Positions 30,958 to 40,183 are shown, counted from the first letter of the stretch. The stretch is 53,233 bases of DNA from Nitrospinota bacterium (GCA_016200345.1 JACQEX010000058.1:1-53233); one strand, 5' to 3'. Notes: generated from the sequence alone by a model not told the origin. Translations and numbers: made by a program.

Positions 30958-32466
30958 CTATTCCAAAACTAATTTTAATTGAAAAACTTCCTCGAAGAGG
31001 TCGCATTTCCTTGCCAGCTTCCATTTCTCTATCAAAAGGTCCCCGGATCCCTCAAGGGCCAGGGACGCCTTGCTTTTTGTCAGATCCAAACGGAATTTCT
31101 TCACAATTCCCTCGTGCTCCGTGTCCATGGCGTCGGCAAGCCTCAAAAGCGCGGAGAGTTTCGTGGTCGCGGCTTTTCCCGCGGTGGAAAGAGCCGCAAA
31201 GCCCTCGTGTCTTTCCGTGGGCGAGGCCATCCGGTGGTACCGCGCGATGTTTGCGACTACGGCCTGTTGTTCCTTGTTAAGGCCGATAATCGGCGTGGAG
31301 GAAAGCAGGTAGTAGGTGTGCTTGTGGTGTTTTGAAACCCCGATGAAGGAGCCCACGTCGTGCAGAAGGGCCGCGGCCTCCAGTAGAACGCGGTGTTCGC
31401 CGTTAAGTCCGTGCAGTTCTTTGGTCGCGTCGAACAACATCCCGGAAAGCCGGGCCACGGTTTCGGCGTGCGACTCGTCGTATTGATATTTTTTTCCGAT
31501 TAATCTTGCCGAGGAGAGGGCCTGCTCGCGCTGGATTCCCTTTGTCCCGGCGTATATGCCGCCCCACAGGTCCAGCAAAACTCCATCGCGCAGTCCGACG
31601 TACGGAACGTGAACATTCTCCACCTCCGCCAACTTTGCGATTCTTTGAAGGACGATTGCGGCGGGGAGGATTACGTCCGCCCTGTCGGGTCGCAGGCCAA
31701 TTTCTCGGATTCGCTCCTCGAAGGAGAGGTTTTGAAGTTTTTTTACCAGAGAGTTTAGGAGGGGGAGGGGGATGACCTCGTTCGAGTCGCCGCCCATCTC
31801 GTCCTTGCACAGTCCGCCCATCGTCTCTATGTTTCCGCCGGTGCCGACGCAAAGGTCGATTTTTTTGGGGCCGATAGCCTTTTTAAAATCCTTTTTTAGG
31901 CCGCCAACGTATTCCTGCACCATTTGCGCGAATTCCTTTTCGTCGGTTTTTTTCCCCTTCAACTCGCAAATCAGCCTTACCGTTCCGATGTCGAGGCTGA
32001 CTGACGACGCTATTTTTTCGTTATCCGTCAGGGTAATCTCAACGCTCCCCCCGCCAATCTCGACCAACAGCGCGGTTTTCTGGCGCGTGTCCATCTTGTT
32101 TTGGACCGCCAGGTTTATTAGCCTGGCCTCCTCCTCGCCGCCGATTATCTCGACGTCAATCCCCAGGTTTTTTTTGGCCCGCGCCACGAATTGCGCGCCG
32201 TTTTTTGCGTCGCGAAGGGCGCTGGTGCCTACGGTTTTGGAGAGGACGACGCCGTAATTGTTCATAAGGCCTTTAAACCTTTCCAGCGCCTTTAACGCCC
32301 CGTCCATCATTTTTTCGGAAATCTGGTCGTTTGAGAACACGTCCTGCCCCAAACGAACCGCCTCGCGCGCGCGTTCGACGACCTCCATGCGCCGATTTTG
32401 GTCGGCGTTTGCGATGATGAGCCTAATGGCGTTCGAGCCTATGTCAATTCCAGCAATGGCCGGCAT
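30958..32466 (-). CDS. Ppx/GppA phosphatase with C-terminal HD domain
   Basis: This is a 502-aa exopolyphosphatase/guanosine pentaphosphatase. The N-terminal actin-like half has GIDIGSNAIRLIIAN, VGTSALRDAKN, IIGGEEEARL (catalytic Glu region), VEIGGGSVEITL and CVGTGGNIETM. The C-terminal half is an HD-type helical domain with HAETVARLSG, LLHDVGSFI and HHKHTYYLL. This domain set hydrolyses terminal phosphate from polyphosphate or pppGpp. It leads an operon with the twin thymidylate-kinase-like genes. Upstream are a TATAAT and four phased TTAAC repeats, suggesting phosphate control. Confidence 0.92.
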   Translation of the reverse strand: MPAIAGIDIGSNAIRLIIANADQNRRMEVVERAREAVRLGQDVFSNDQISEKMMDGALKALERFKGLMNNYGVVLSKTVGTSALRDAKNGAQFVARAKKNLGIDVEIIGGEEEARLINLAVQNKMDTRQKTALLVEIGGGSVEITLTDNEKIASSVSLDIGTVRLICELKGKKTDEKEFAQMVQEYVGGLKKDFKKAIGPKKIDLCVGTGGNIETMGGLCKDEMGGDSNEVIPLPLLNSLVKKLQNLSFEERIREIGLRPDRADVILPAAIVLQRIAKLAEVENVHVPYVGLRDGVLLDLWGGIYAGTKGIQREQALSSARLIGKKYQYDESHAETVARLSGMLFDATKELHGLNGEHRVLLEAAALLHDVGSFIGVSKHHKHTYYLLSSTPIIGLNKEQQAVVANIARYHRMASPTERHEGFAALSTAGKAATTKLSALLRLADAMDTEHEGIVKKFRLDLTKSKASLALEGSGDLLIEKWKLARKCDLFEEVFQLKLVLE

Positions 32467-32483
32467 TTTTCACTTCCTTTCAA

Positions 32484-32547
32484 ATTATAACGAGAATACA
32501 CAAAAATCGGTTAAGGAAGCGTTAAGGGCGCGTTAGCGAGCCGTTAA
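32484..32547 (-). promoter_or_regulatory. Pho-box-like array and promoter of the Ppx/GppA operon
   Basis: Read on the minus strand, TTAAC (32547-32543), CTAAC (32536-32532), TTAAC (32525-32521) and TTAAC (32514-32510) repeat at exactly 11 bases. A weak fifth slot, TTGTG, lies at 32503-32499. A perfect TATAAT lies at 32489-32484, with no TTGACA-like -35. Direct repeats with an 11-base period beside a -10 are the hallmark of PhoB/PhoP/SphR sites. The first unit covers the stop codon of the upstream hybrid kinase gene. Confidence 0.6.
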
Positions 32548-34400
32548 ACAAGGAAGCGCCCCACGCGCGCGATGAAATCATAACCATCCCCCTTTTTGCT
32601 TATAAAATCGTTTCCTCCGAGTCTGAAAACTTTTTCGCCGGTTTCCAAATCCGGTTTGGCGGTTATGGCCAACAAAGGAATCGCGTCAAATTTGTGGTTT
32701 CCCCTCATTTCCTTCAACAGCTGAAAGCCGTCCATGACGGGCATGAAGACGTCGGCTATTACCAGATGAAAGGCGAAGGTGTTTAGCAGTTCAAGCGCCT
32801 CGGCCCCGTTTTCGGCCTCCTTTACCTCCACGTTCAGCGGTTGCAAATATTCCTTGTAGATGGAACGGGAAAGCGGATCGTCGTCCACCAGCAACACCAA
32901 CGGTTTTACAAGGGGAAGCGATGCGTGAAAAACGCTCCCTTTCCCGACGGCGGATTCCACGGTTATGGCGCCGCCGTGCGCCTTCATGATGTCCAGCGAA
33001 AGCGGGAGGCCGTAGCCCGTGCCCTTCTCGCCGGCGGTGCCGGTTGTGGCGGTTTTATGCTCCAACGAAAAAATGGTCTCGATGGATTCCGGCGGGACGC
33101 CGACACCGTCGTCGGACACGGACAGGGTGGCCGGGTTGTCATGCTGGGTGAAGACGGTTATTGTTCCGCCGGGCTTGCTAAACTTGATTGCGTTTGTGAG
33201 GAGGTTTTGAACCACCTCGTAGTACAGCACCTGGTCCGCATAAATTCTTGTTTTTGGCCTCACCTCGTTTTTAAGGGCAAGCCCTTTTTTCGAGGCTATC
33301 GGGCCGAGGTTGGCGAACGCCTGTTCCACCACGGAATAAGCGTCCATAAAAACCTTTTTCAGGCTAATTTTTCCGGAGCGAAGTTTGTTGATGTTCAGGA
33401 CGTCGTCAATCAAGCGCGCCATGTTTTCGGTGTTTTGAATAATCAGCTCGACGAATCCGCGAACCTCCTCCACGTTCCCCCTGCCCAGGTTGTCCTTTAT
33501 TATCTTAAGGAACCCGGAGACCACCGAAAGAGGCGCCCGAAGGTCGTGCGCGACGAGCGAGACGAATTGATCCTTAAGTTTAATGGCCTGCTCGGCCAGT
33601 TCCTTGGCCTCCGTCAAACTTTGCTCTATTATTTTGCGGTCGGTTATGTCCTGCGTTGTTCCGGCAAGTTTTATGGCGACGTCCATGTCATCGTGCATGA
33701 CGCTTGCCTGGACGTGCACCCATCGCAACTGTCCGTCGGGGAGGATTATCCTATATTCGCAGGTGTACGGGATTTGTTTTTCCAAAGCATTTTTGATGAT
33801 TTTTACCAAGCCTTCCTTGTCCTGCGGGTGGACTTGTTGTATGAACCTTTCGAAGGTGATTTTCGCCTCGTTGGGAGAGAGGCCAAAAATGCGGTAGTGC
33901 TCGTCTGACCAGGTTGTTTCGTTTGTCCTGAGGTCGCGTTCCCAGTTTCCCAAATGCGAGAGCGAGGCGGCGTATTTAAGCTGTTTTTCGCTCTCCCTCA
34001 GCCGTTGCTCGATTTTTGTTTTGTAGAGGGTGATTTCCAACGCTATTTGAAGCTCTTTTTCCTCGAACGGTTTGAATATGTACCCGAACGGCTCGGTAAT
34101 GGAGGCCCGTTTTAGCATCTCGTCGTCGAAAAAGGCGGTTAGAAATATCACCGGGGTGGGGAGCAGTTTTTTTATTTTATTCGCGGTTTCTATTCCGTCG
34201 TACTTCCCCTTTAATATTATGTCCATAAGGATGACGTCCGGCCTCAACTGCGTCACCTTCATCATCGCCTCCTCGCCGGTGGAGGCGGTTCCGGCGACGG
34301 CGTAGCCGAGTTTTTCCACCGTGCGCTTTATGTCCATGGAGACGATAGTCTCGTCCTCCACGATTAAAATCCTTGGCCGCATCTTAAGTTCCTTCGTCAT
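32544..34400 (-). CDS. Hybrid sensor kinase REC-PAS-HisKA-HATPase-REC
   Basis: This is a 618-aa soluble signalling protein. The N-terminal receiver (about 8-125) has phospho-Asp in VILMDIILKG. Next is a PAS domain with PAC (about 140-260, WSDEHYRIFGLSPNEA), a HisKA with the phospho-His in VAHDLRAPLSVVSG, an HATPase (VQNLLTNAIKFSKPGG, DDGVGVP, GTGYGLPLSLDIMKAHGG) and a C-terminal receiver with IADVFMPVMDG. There are no membrane segments. The first ATG overlaps the upstream kinase's stop (ATGA). ATG 34382 has a better site (GAAGGA) and could be the true start. It is cotranscribed with the membrane kinase, suggesting a phosphorelay. Confidence 0.92.
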   Translation of the reverse strand: MTKELKMRPRILIVEDETIVSMDIKRTVEKLGYAVAGTASTGEEAMMKVTQLRPDVILMDIILKGKYDGIETANKIKKLLPTPVIFLTAFFDDEMLKRASITEPFGYIFKPFEEKELQIALEITLYKTKIEQRLRESEKQLKYAASLSHLGNWERDLRTNETTWSDEHYRIFGLSPNEAKITFERFIQQVHPQDKEGLVKIIKNALEKQIPYTCEYRIILPDGQLRWVHVQASVMHDDMDVAIKLAGTTQDITDRKIIEQSLTEAKELAEQAIKLKDQFVSLVAHDLRAPLSVVSGFLKIIKDNLGRGNVEEVRGFVELIIQNTENMARLIDDVLNINKLRSGKISLKKVFMDAYSVVEQAFANLGPIASKKGLALKNEVRPKTRIYADQVLYYEVVQNLLTNAIKFSKPGGTITVFTQHDNPATLSVSDDGVGVPPESIETIFSLEHKTATTGTAGEKGTGYGLPLSLDIMKAHGGAITVESAVGKGSVFHASLPLVKPLVLLVDDDPLSRSIYKEYLQPLNVEVKEAENGAEALELLNTFAFHLVIADVFMPVMDGFQLLKEMRGNHKFDAIPLLAITAKPDLETGEKVFRLGGNDFISKKGDGYDFIARVGRFLV

Positions 34401-35854
34401 GCATTTTTGTTGAACCTTATGCGAATCGTCGTTTTTTCGCCGCGTTCAAAATCAATTGTTCCCTGTAGCTGGTCTTTCACCAACTGCGTCACCAAATCCA
34501 GCCCGAAACTCCCGACGTCCCCGACGTCCCTTCTCATGCCCACGCCGTCGTCCTCCACGAGGATTTCAACCGCTCCGTCCGGCGATGAAGAGGCGGTAAT
34601 CCACGCGTTCCCCTTTTTTCCGCCCGGGAACGCGTGCTTAATGATGTTCGTGACAAGCTCGTTCATCACAATGCCGCAGGGAATCGCATAGTCGGCGCCA
34701 AGCGAAACCCCTTCGGCGCTGACGGTGAACTTAATTTTATCTTTGCCGACCCCCTCGTACCCTTTTGCCAAAGTCGAGACCATCTCGCTGAAATACTCTC
34801 CCATCATGATATCTGAAACGCCGCCGGGTTTGTAGAGTTTTTCGTGCAACAACGAGATGGAGCGCACCAAAGCCTCGCTTTCCTTAAACTGCTCCAAATC
34901 CTTGGGGTCTTTTATGTTCCTCGACTTAAGGCGCAGGATGCTTGCGACAATTTGCAGGTTGTTTTTCACCCTGTGGTGAATTTCGCGGAGCAACAGCTCT
35001 TTTTCCTCGTACTGTCCTCGTAAAATTTCCTCGTCCCTCATTCTTTCGGATATCTCCGCGCCAAGCCGTTCGTTCGCCGCCGTAAGGTCGGCGACCCGTT
35101 CCCTGACGGTGCGCTCCAGGTTTTCCTTGGCGGATTTAAGCAGGTTTTCGGCGACCTCGCGGTCCGCCATCTCGTGAAGAAGCTCGTCGTATGAGTTTTG
35201 CACGTTTTTGGCCATCGGCCTGAATATGAACAACGCCTCCATGATCAGCAGTGAAATGGCGAAAAGGGTGACGACGGTCTGGCTGTTTTTTAGTTTGGTT
35301 ACGCGCTCGTCGGCCCTTTTTTGGAACTCGAACACGGTCATGTTCATCAGGTCAAGAAATTGCGGCGAGGCCTCGACAATTTCTTTTAATGGAGGGGATG
35401 AGAGGGGAATGGCGCCGGAATCTGAGGTTTTAAGGAGAATCAGTTTTTCCAGCCCGTCCTTGACGTTTTGGAAATACGGGTTCATCTCGGCAAAATAGCC
35501 CTCGGCTTTTTTGTCGGTGTTTTTCGGGAGGCCCAGCGCCTCGTTTCCGTTTTGTAGTCCCGCCTGAACCGTTGTCCATTCGTCCAGCGAGGCGCGGATT
35601 GTCCCTCGATAAATCTCAATCTCCCCCTTGTCCGTGGTCTGCGCGAAAAGCAGGGCGGTTTTTGTGAGCTTTTGCGAGAGCATTCGTTGACGTCCCGAGA
35701 GGTTGATTAAATTCGCGTCCGCCTCGTTCTGGTGGATGATGAGCCGGGTTGTGACGTGGCCGAGAATGACCAGCGTGGCGATGAGCGAAAGGGCGGCGAC
35801 GTAGCGGATGGTTATGTATTTTAACTTATGTATTCTGGAAAAATGTTTATCCAT
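34397..35854 (-). CDS. Membrane histidine kinase with PilJ-type sensor (HisKA_2)
   Basis: This is a 485-aa protein. A membrane helix (about 13-35) leads into a periplasmic PilJ/NarX-like four-helix sensor (about 40-190) with INLSGRQRMLSQKLTKTALL. A second helix follows (about 193-213, LFAISLLIMEALFIF), then a coiled coil (about 225-285). The kinase is of the HisKA_2/HWE-like type (LREIHHRVKNNLQIVASIL, phospho-His in HH), with an HATPase having NELVTNIIKHAFP and EDDGVGM. The Arg-Met-Leu-Ser-Gln-Lys pattern is typical of nitrate- or small-ligand-sensing helices. It overlaps alr by 8 bases and the hybrid kinase by 4. Confidence 0.9.
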   Translation of the reverse strand: MDKHFSRIHKLKYITIRYVAALSLIATLVILGHVTTRLIIHQNEADANLINLSGRQRMLSQKLTKTALLFAQTTDKGEIEIYRGTIRASLDEWTTVQAGLQNGNEALGLPKNTDKKAEGYFAEMNPYFQNVKDGLEKLILLKTSDSGAIPLSSPPLKEIVEASPQFLDLMNMTVFEFQKRADERVTKLKNSQTVVTLFAISLLIMEALFIFRPMAKNVQNSYDELLHEMADREVAENLLKSAKENLERTVRERVADLTAANERLGAEISERMRDEEILRGQYEEKELLLREIHHRVKNNLQIVASILRLKSRNIKDPKDLEQFKESEALVRSISLLHEKLYKPGGVSDIMMGEYFSEMVSTLAKGYEGVGKDKIKFTVSAEGVSLGADYAIPCGIVMNELVTNIIKHAFPGGKKGNAWITASSSPDGAVEILVEDDGVGMRRDVGDVGSFGLDLVTQLVKDQLQGTIDFERGEKTTIRIRFNKNA

Positions 35855-36953
35855 TTACGTAGTTGCGCGTAATTCGCGGGCCGGAACCCATCCGGCACAA
35901 AACCTCGTAGGATATCGTTCCAGTAAGCTCCGCCAGTTTTTCGGCGGAGGTCTCCTCGTGCCCGCCGCCAAGCAGAACGACCTCGTCCCCCGGCTTGGCG
36001 CCGGAGCACTTGCTTAGGTCCACCATGAAATTATCCATGCAGACCATCCCGAGTATCGGGACGGCCCTTTCGTTTATCACCACGCTCCCTTTGTTCGACA
36101 AAAGCCTGTTGACCCCGTCCGCATACCCGCCCATGACGACTCCGATTTTTTTAATCCTCGGCGTTATGTAGGTGGCGCCGTATCCGACGCCCTCTCCCTG
36201 CTGGACGTCCTTTACGGAAAGGAGTTTGCTCGTGACCGTCATAACTTCCTCGAACTCGACGCCTTTGGTCTCGGAAGGCGGATACCCGTAAAGCGAAATT
36301 CCCGGGCGCACCATGGTGAAGTGCGACGGCTTGTGGTTGATTACGCCGCCGCTGTTCGCGGCGTGGACGTAGGTCGGCGCAAGGCCCGCGCGTCTGGCCT
36401 CGGCAAGCACCGCGTTGAACCTCATCAACTGGTGGTCGGTCTGCGGCGAGCCGAGGTCGGCGGAGGAGGCGAGGTGCGTCATGATTCCCTCCACCTGGAG
36501 GTTTTTGAGTTTTACCAACTGCTCCAGCGCCTTCGCGCTGTCCGACATCGTCCAGCCGATTCTTCCCATGCCCGTGTCGAACTTTATGTGGATTGGAATT
36601 TTTCTGGCCTTCTTTTTTCCGATTTTGTCCAACTCCCTCGCGGAGTCAACGCTGAACACTACGGGGGTCAGCCTGTATTTAACGGCGTCCTCGGCTTGGT
36701 CGGGGAAAATGCCGTCCAGCAAAAGAACGGGGGACGCGATTTTTTCTTGGCGGATGAGAATTCCCTCGTCCAGCGTTCCCGCGCCGAGGACGGGGGCGCC
36801 GAGCTTTAGGGCCTCCTTTGCCATCCTTATCATTCCGTGGCCGTATGCGTCGGCCTTTATCACCGGAAGGACGGCTACGTTTTTGCCGACGATCTGTTTT
36901 ATTGACTGATGGTTTCGCCTGAAGGCCCCAAGGTCAATGCTCGCCTTTAGCAC
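35847..36953 (-). CDS. alr: Alanine racemase
   Basis: This 368-aa PLP enzyme makes D-alanine for peptidoglycan. PLP-binding Lys33 lies in VIKADAYGHG. HIKFDTGMGRIGW, TMVRPGISLYGYPP and the catalytic Tyr region VGYGATY are present, along with MVCMDNFMVDLS. The start is GTG 36953, 4 bases after the dnaB stop. This dnaB-alr order is common. Its end overlaps the start of the membrane histidine kinase, so the kinases are read on the same mRNA. Confidence 0.95.
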   Translation of the reverse strand: MLKASIDLGAFRRNHQSIKQIVGKNVAVLPVIKADAYGHGMIRMAKEALKLGAPVLGAGTLDEGILIRQEKIASPVLLLDGIFPDQAEDAVKYRLTPVVFSVDSARELDKIGKKKARKIPIHIKFDTGMGRIGWTMSDSAKALEQLVKLKNLQVEGIMTHLASSADLGSPQTDHQLMRFNAVLAEARRAGLAPTYVHAANSGGVINHKPSHFTMVRPGISLYGYPPSETKGVEFEEVMTVTSKLLSVKDVQQGEGVGYGATYITPRIKKIGVVMGGYADGVNRLLSNKGSVVINERAVPILGMVCMDNFMVDLSKCSGAKPGDEVVLLGGGHEETSAEKLAELTGTISYEVLCRMGSGPRITRNYVNG

Positions 36954-36957
36954 AGGG

Positions 36958-38349
36958 CTATTCCCCCATGTCCGTTTCGAACGACGGCGAGTCGTACGAC
37001 GCGGCGTCGAATCTCGTGCACTCCTTGTTGAAGGCGAGTTTGACGGCGCCCACGGGGCCGTTTCTCTGCTTTGCGATTATGACCTCGGCCAGCCCCTGCA
37101 CTTCCAGCTTGTCGGGCGAGTAGTATTCCTCGCGGTAGACGAACGCAACGAGGTCGGCGTCCTGTTCTATGGAGCCGGATTCGCGGAGGTCGGAGAGTTG
37201 CGGCCTTTTGTTGGTGCGTTCCTCAACTTTTCTGGAGAGCTGTGAGATGGCGATGACCGGCACCTTAAGCTCGCGCGCCATCGCCTTCAGCCCCCTCGTG
37301 ATTTCGGATATTTCCAAGACCCTGCTTTCCGGGTGTCCGCGCCCGGTCATAAGTTGCAGGTAGTCTATTACGATCATGTCCAGCTTGTTGTCGGCCTTTA
37401 GGCGGCGCGCCTTCGCGCGGATGTCCAGCACGGTCTGCATGGCGCCGTCGTCTATCGTTATGGCGGTTTCGTACAGTTCGCCGACCGCCTGCGTGATTTT
37501 GGGCCAGTCGCTGTGCGCCAGGTAGCCGGTTCTGATTTTGTGCATGGATATTCTGCTGAGCGACGAGATGATTCTAAGGACGAGTTGCATCGCGGACATT
37601 TCGAGCGAGAAAAAGGCGACGGCCTTGTTGTGCCTCACGGCGAGGTATTCCATGATGTTTATGCAGATGGCGGTTTTTCCCATCGAGGGTCTTCCGGCCA
37701 TTATTATCAGGTCGCCCGGCTGGAAGCCCGCCGTCATCTCGTCGAACTTCGACCATCCGGTCGGGAGGCCGGTGATTAGCTCCTTTCTCTCGAAAAGTCG
37801 CTCGATGTCCTTTATGGTCTCCTTGACGATTGTCTTAATGTCCTTCGCGTTTTCCTTTAGCCTGTCCTGCGCGAGGTCGAAGATTAATTTTTCGGCGCGG
37901 TCTATTATGTCGTCCACGTCGTCGGAGTCCTCGTAGCCGAGGTTCATCACCTCGCCGGCGGTGACCACGAGTTTTCGCAGGAGGGCCTTTTCCTTAACGA
38001 TTTTTGCGTGGGTGCCGACGTTGGAGGCGGTGGGGGTTAGCTCCGCCAGTTTTGCGAGGTAGTCTGTTCCGCCGACGTCGTCCAGCAGTTTCTTTTTACG
38101 AAGATGCTCCGAGACGGTGATGATGTCCACCGGCTCGTTTTTTTCGTAAAGCTCGATGAAGACGCCGTAGATGAGTTTGTGGGCGGGCTTGTAAAACTCC
38201 TCGCCGGTCTTTAGAAAATCAAGGGCCTTTCCCAGGCCCTCGTTGTCGAAGAGCACCCCGCCAAGGACGGATTGTTCCGCCTCTATGCTGTGGGGCGGAA
38301 CCCGTCCCGCCCCCGTTGCGACGCCAAGGGGATGGGGTGCGAATGCCAT
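36958..38349 (-). CDS. dnaB: Replicative DNA helicase
   Basis: This 463-aa hexameric 5'-3' helicase has an N-terminal DnaB domain with PPHSIEAEQSVLGG, a linker, and a RecA-like domain from about 195 (GLPTGWSKFDEMTAGFQPGD). Walker A is GRPSMGKTA (about 219-227), Walker B is MIVIDYLQLMTG, and SQLSRKVEERTNKRPQLSDL carries the conserved arginine region. RESGSIEQDADLVAFVYR is standard. There is no intein or insertion. It lies 12 bases after rplI. Confidence 0.97.
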   Translation of the reverse strand: MAFAPHPLGVATGAGRVPPHSIEAEQSVLGGVLFDNEGLGKALDFLKTGEEFYKPAHKLIYGVFIELYEKNEPVDIITVSEHLRKKKLLDDVGGTDYLAKLAELTPTASNVGTHAKIVKEKALLRKLVVTAGEVMNLGYEDSDDVDDIIDRAEKLIFDLAQDRLKENAKDIKTIVKETIKDIERLFERKELITGLPTGWSKFDEMTAGFQPGDLIIMAGRPSMGKTAICINIMEYLAVRHNKAVAFFSLEMSAMQLVLRIISSLSRISMHKIRTGYLAHSDWPKITQAVGELYETAITIDDGAMQTVLDIRAKARRLKADNKLDMIVIDYLQLMTGRGHPESRVLEISEITRGLKAMARELKVPVIAISQLSRKVEERTNKRPQLSDLRESGSIEQDADLVAFVYREEYYSPDKLEVQGLAEVIIAKQRNGPVGAVKLAFNKECTRFDAASYDSPSFETDMGE

Positions 38350-38361
38350 TTTTCCGTCAGC

Positions 38362-38859
38362 CTACTCGGGCTGTGCCTCGGAGTCTTCCTGCGGCTCCAC
38401 GGCCTTTTCCTCGGCCTCCGCCTGGATTTCCACGGTGAATTCCGCGGTCACCTCGGGGTGGAGTTTTATGTGCATCTTGTGCTCGCCGACCGTCTTAAGC
38501 GGCATGTCCATGTGTATTTTGTGTTTGTCTATCTGGAAGTGGCGGTTGTTTATCAGCTCCTTCGAGACGTCGGACACGGTTACGGAGCCGAAAAGTTTGC
38601 CCTCCTCGCCGACCTTGCGGACGAACGTAAGGCGCACCTTCGAAAGCTCCGCGGCCTGCGCCTCGGCGTCCGCCTTCAGAGCGGCAAGGCGCTTGGCGCG
38701 GTTTGCGAGGTGCTGTTCCATCGCCTTTAGGTTTCCGGAGTTCGCCTCCACTGCAAGCCCCTGCGGAAGAAGGTAGTTTCGGGCGAAGCCCCCCTTTACC
38801 TTCACATGTTGTCCTGCGTTGCCAAGTTTTTCCACGTCTTCTTTAAGTATCAAGTCCAT
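38362..38859 (-). CDS. rplI: 50S ribosomal protein L9
   Basis: This 165-aa protein of the large subunit begins MDLILKEDVEKLGNAGQ and has the L9 N-domain signature GGFARNYLLPQGLA, a long connecting helix, and the C-terminal RNA-binding domain (FGSVTVSDVSKEL). The C-terminal 20 residues extend a little beyond the E. coli protein and are acidic. AAAGGAGG lies inside the end of the DUF2232 gene, which it overlaps by 10 bases. Confidence 0.96.
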   Translation of the reverse strand: MDLILKEDVEKLGNAGQHVKVKGGFARNYLLPQGLAVEANSGNLKAMEQHLANRAKRLAALKADAEAQAAELSKVRLTFVRKVGEEGKLFGSVTVSDVSKELINNRHFQIDKHKIHMDMPLKTVGEHKMHIKLHPEVTAEFTVEIQAEAEEKAVEPQEDSEAQPE

Positions 38860-39842
38860 TTGTTTTCCTCCTTTACGCCCGCCGGTCGGCGAACTTTTCT
38901 AAAATCAAACCACAAGTCAAAAAGCCCCGCAATCGCAACCGCCAAGGCCACGAACGGTTGTAATAATATCAAAAGATAGACTATAACGCGCAGAAATTTG
39001 GGGAACCTTATTTTTTCGAACAAATACTGCACGATGTAGATTCCGGCCACCGAATAGACCAGAGACGTGACCAGCAGAAGGTTCACACCGAAAATCCGCG
39101 ACGTCTCGCCCGGATAAAGCGTCATGGCAAGCCCCGCGATGAACAGATAAACCATGGAGTCCGGCGGGTACCATGACGCAAGGTTCTCCGTGTCCTCCCC
39201 GTCCTGCAGAAACGGCCACCTGGCCCTGACGGCCTTGAACGAGGCGTAGTTGACGATGCCGAACATCAGGTAGCAGGTTATGGTGAGACCGGGAATAATG
39301 TTCACAATCCATTTTGCTATCGCCGGGGTGTTGTTCACCAAATATGCAAGTTGTTCCTCCTGAATCCCCGCCTTTTTATAGGTGTTTACGACCTCGGCGA
39401 GCATCAATTGCGCCGCTTTCGTAAGCTCGTTAAACAACCCGCCAAACTGGCCTCCCACGGCGAAGGCAAAAAACAGCGCCGTTCCCGTTAACGAGACCAG
39501 CGTCGCCGTCATAACCACCTTGTTCAGCCCGGCGCGACGGGAGATGTATTTGGACATTACCAGCGCCATTGCTCCGTAGCTTAGGAAGTAAAAGACCGCC
39601 AATCTGGGGTCGGTGACCAGCGCCACAACCAAGGCCGAGAAAAACGTCCCGGCCACGGCCGCTGTCTGGCCGAACCTAAAAAACGCGTAAATAATCGGCA
39701 GGGGGGAGAACGGGTTTAAAAGGCCACCCAGCACGGGGACGTAGAACAACGAGAGAAAAAGCCCGGCGCTGAGCGCGGGGGCCGCAACTCTCCCTAAAAT
39801 CACCCGATAGGGGAGGGGCGCCTTGGCTATGGTCTCCGTCAT
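38850..39842 (-). CDS. DUF2232 (YybS-like) membrane protein
   Basis: This is a 330-aa protein with about eight hydrophobic helices (for example around 18-45, 60-80, 85-100, 110-130, 185-205 and 235-310) and short loops. Its fold type and its place between rpsR and rplI match the DUF2232/YybS family, which occupies this spot in many Firmicutes and deltaproteobacteria. The function is unknown. It may be an ECF-transporter-S-like or membrane-bound factor linked to translation or sporulation in Bacillus. It starts 32 bases after rpsR and overlaps rplI. Confidence 0.85.
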   Translation of the reverse strand: MTETIAKAPLPYRVILGRVAAPALSAGLFLSLFYVPVLGGLLNPFSPLPIIYAFFRFGQTAAVAGTFFSALVVALVTDPRLAVFYFLSYGAMALVMSKYISRRAGLNKVVMTATLVSLTGTALFFAFAVGGQFGGLFNELTKAAQLMLAEVVNTYKKAGIQEEQLAYLVNNTPAIAKWIVNIIPGLTITCYLMFGIVNYASFKAVRARWPFLQDGEDTENLASWYPPDSMVYLFIAGLAMTLYPGETSRIFGVNLLLVTSLVYSVAGIYIVQYLFEKIRFPKFLRVIVYLLILLQPFVALAVAIAGLFDLWFDFRKVRRPAGVKEENKWT

Positions 39843-39874
39843 CCGTCAGTCCGTCTCTGAGTGTCTATCGGTTT

Positions 39875-40129
39875 TCAGGTTTCCAGCGTGAACGGCAAAA
39901 GGGCGATGTTCCGCGCGATTTTTATCGCGGAGGTCACCTGCCTTTGGTGCCCGGCGCAGTTGCCGCTGACCCTGCTGGGAATTATTTTCCCGCGCTCGGT
40001 GGTTAGCGCCTTTAGCGTCTTGAGGTCCTTGTAGTCTATGAAGTGGATGTTGTCCATGCAGAACCTGCAGACCTTTTTCTGGTTGAAGACTTTCTTTTTG
40101 CGTCTTTTGACGTCTTTGCCGTTTCTCAT
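39875..40129 (-). CDS. rpsR: 30S ribosomal protein S18
   Basis: This is an 84-aa small-subunit protein that pairs with S6. I start at ATG 40129 ([13 protein letters not shown]) behind AAAGGAG. An 11-codon upstream extension is not conserved. The core has [41 protein letters not shown] and [13 protein letters not shown]. The extra cysteines (CRFC...C) are those of the zinc-binding C+ form of S18. It lies 54 bases after ssb. Confidence 0.96.
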   Translation of the reverse strand: MRNGKDVKRRKKKVFNQKKVCRFCMDNIHFIDYKDLKTLKALTTERGKIIPSRVSGNCAGHQRQVTSAIKIARNIALLPFTLET

Positions 40130-40183
40130 TTTTTCATTACTCCTTTCAATTCGGTCGGCCAATGGCCGCCCATATTTCTGTTT

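Noticed and set aside
32841..33908. 355-codon plus-strand frame opposite the hybrid kinase
   Set aside because: The minus strand encodes receiver, PAS and kinase domains throughout. The antisense frame has no recognisable domain.
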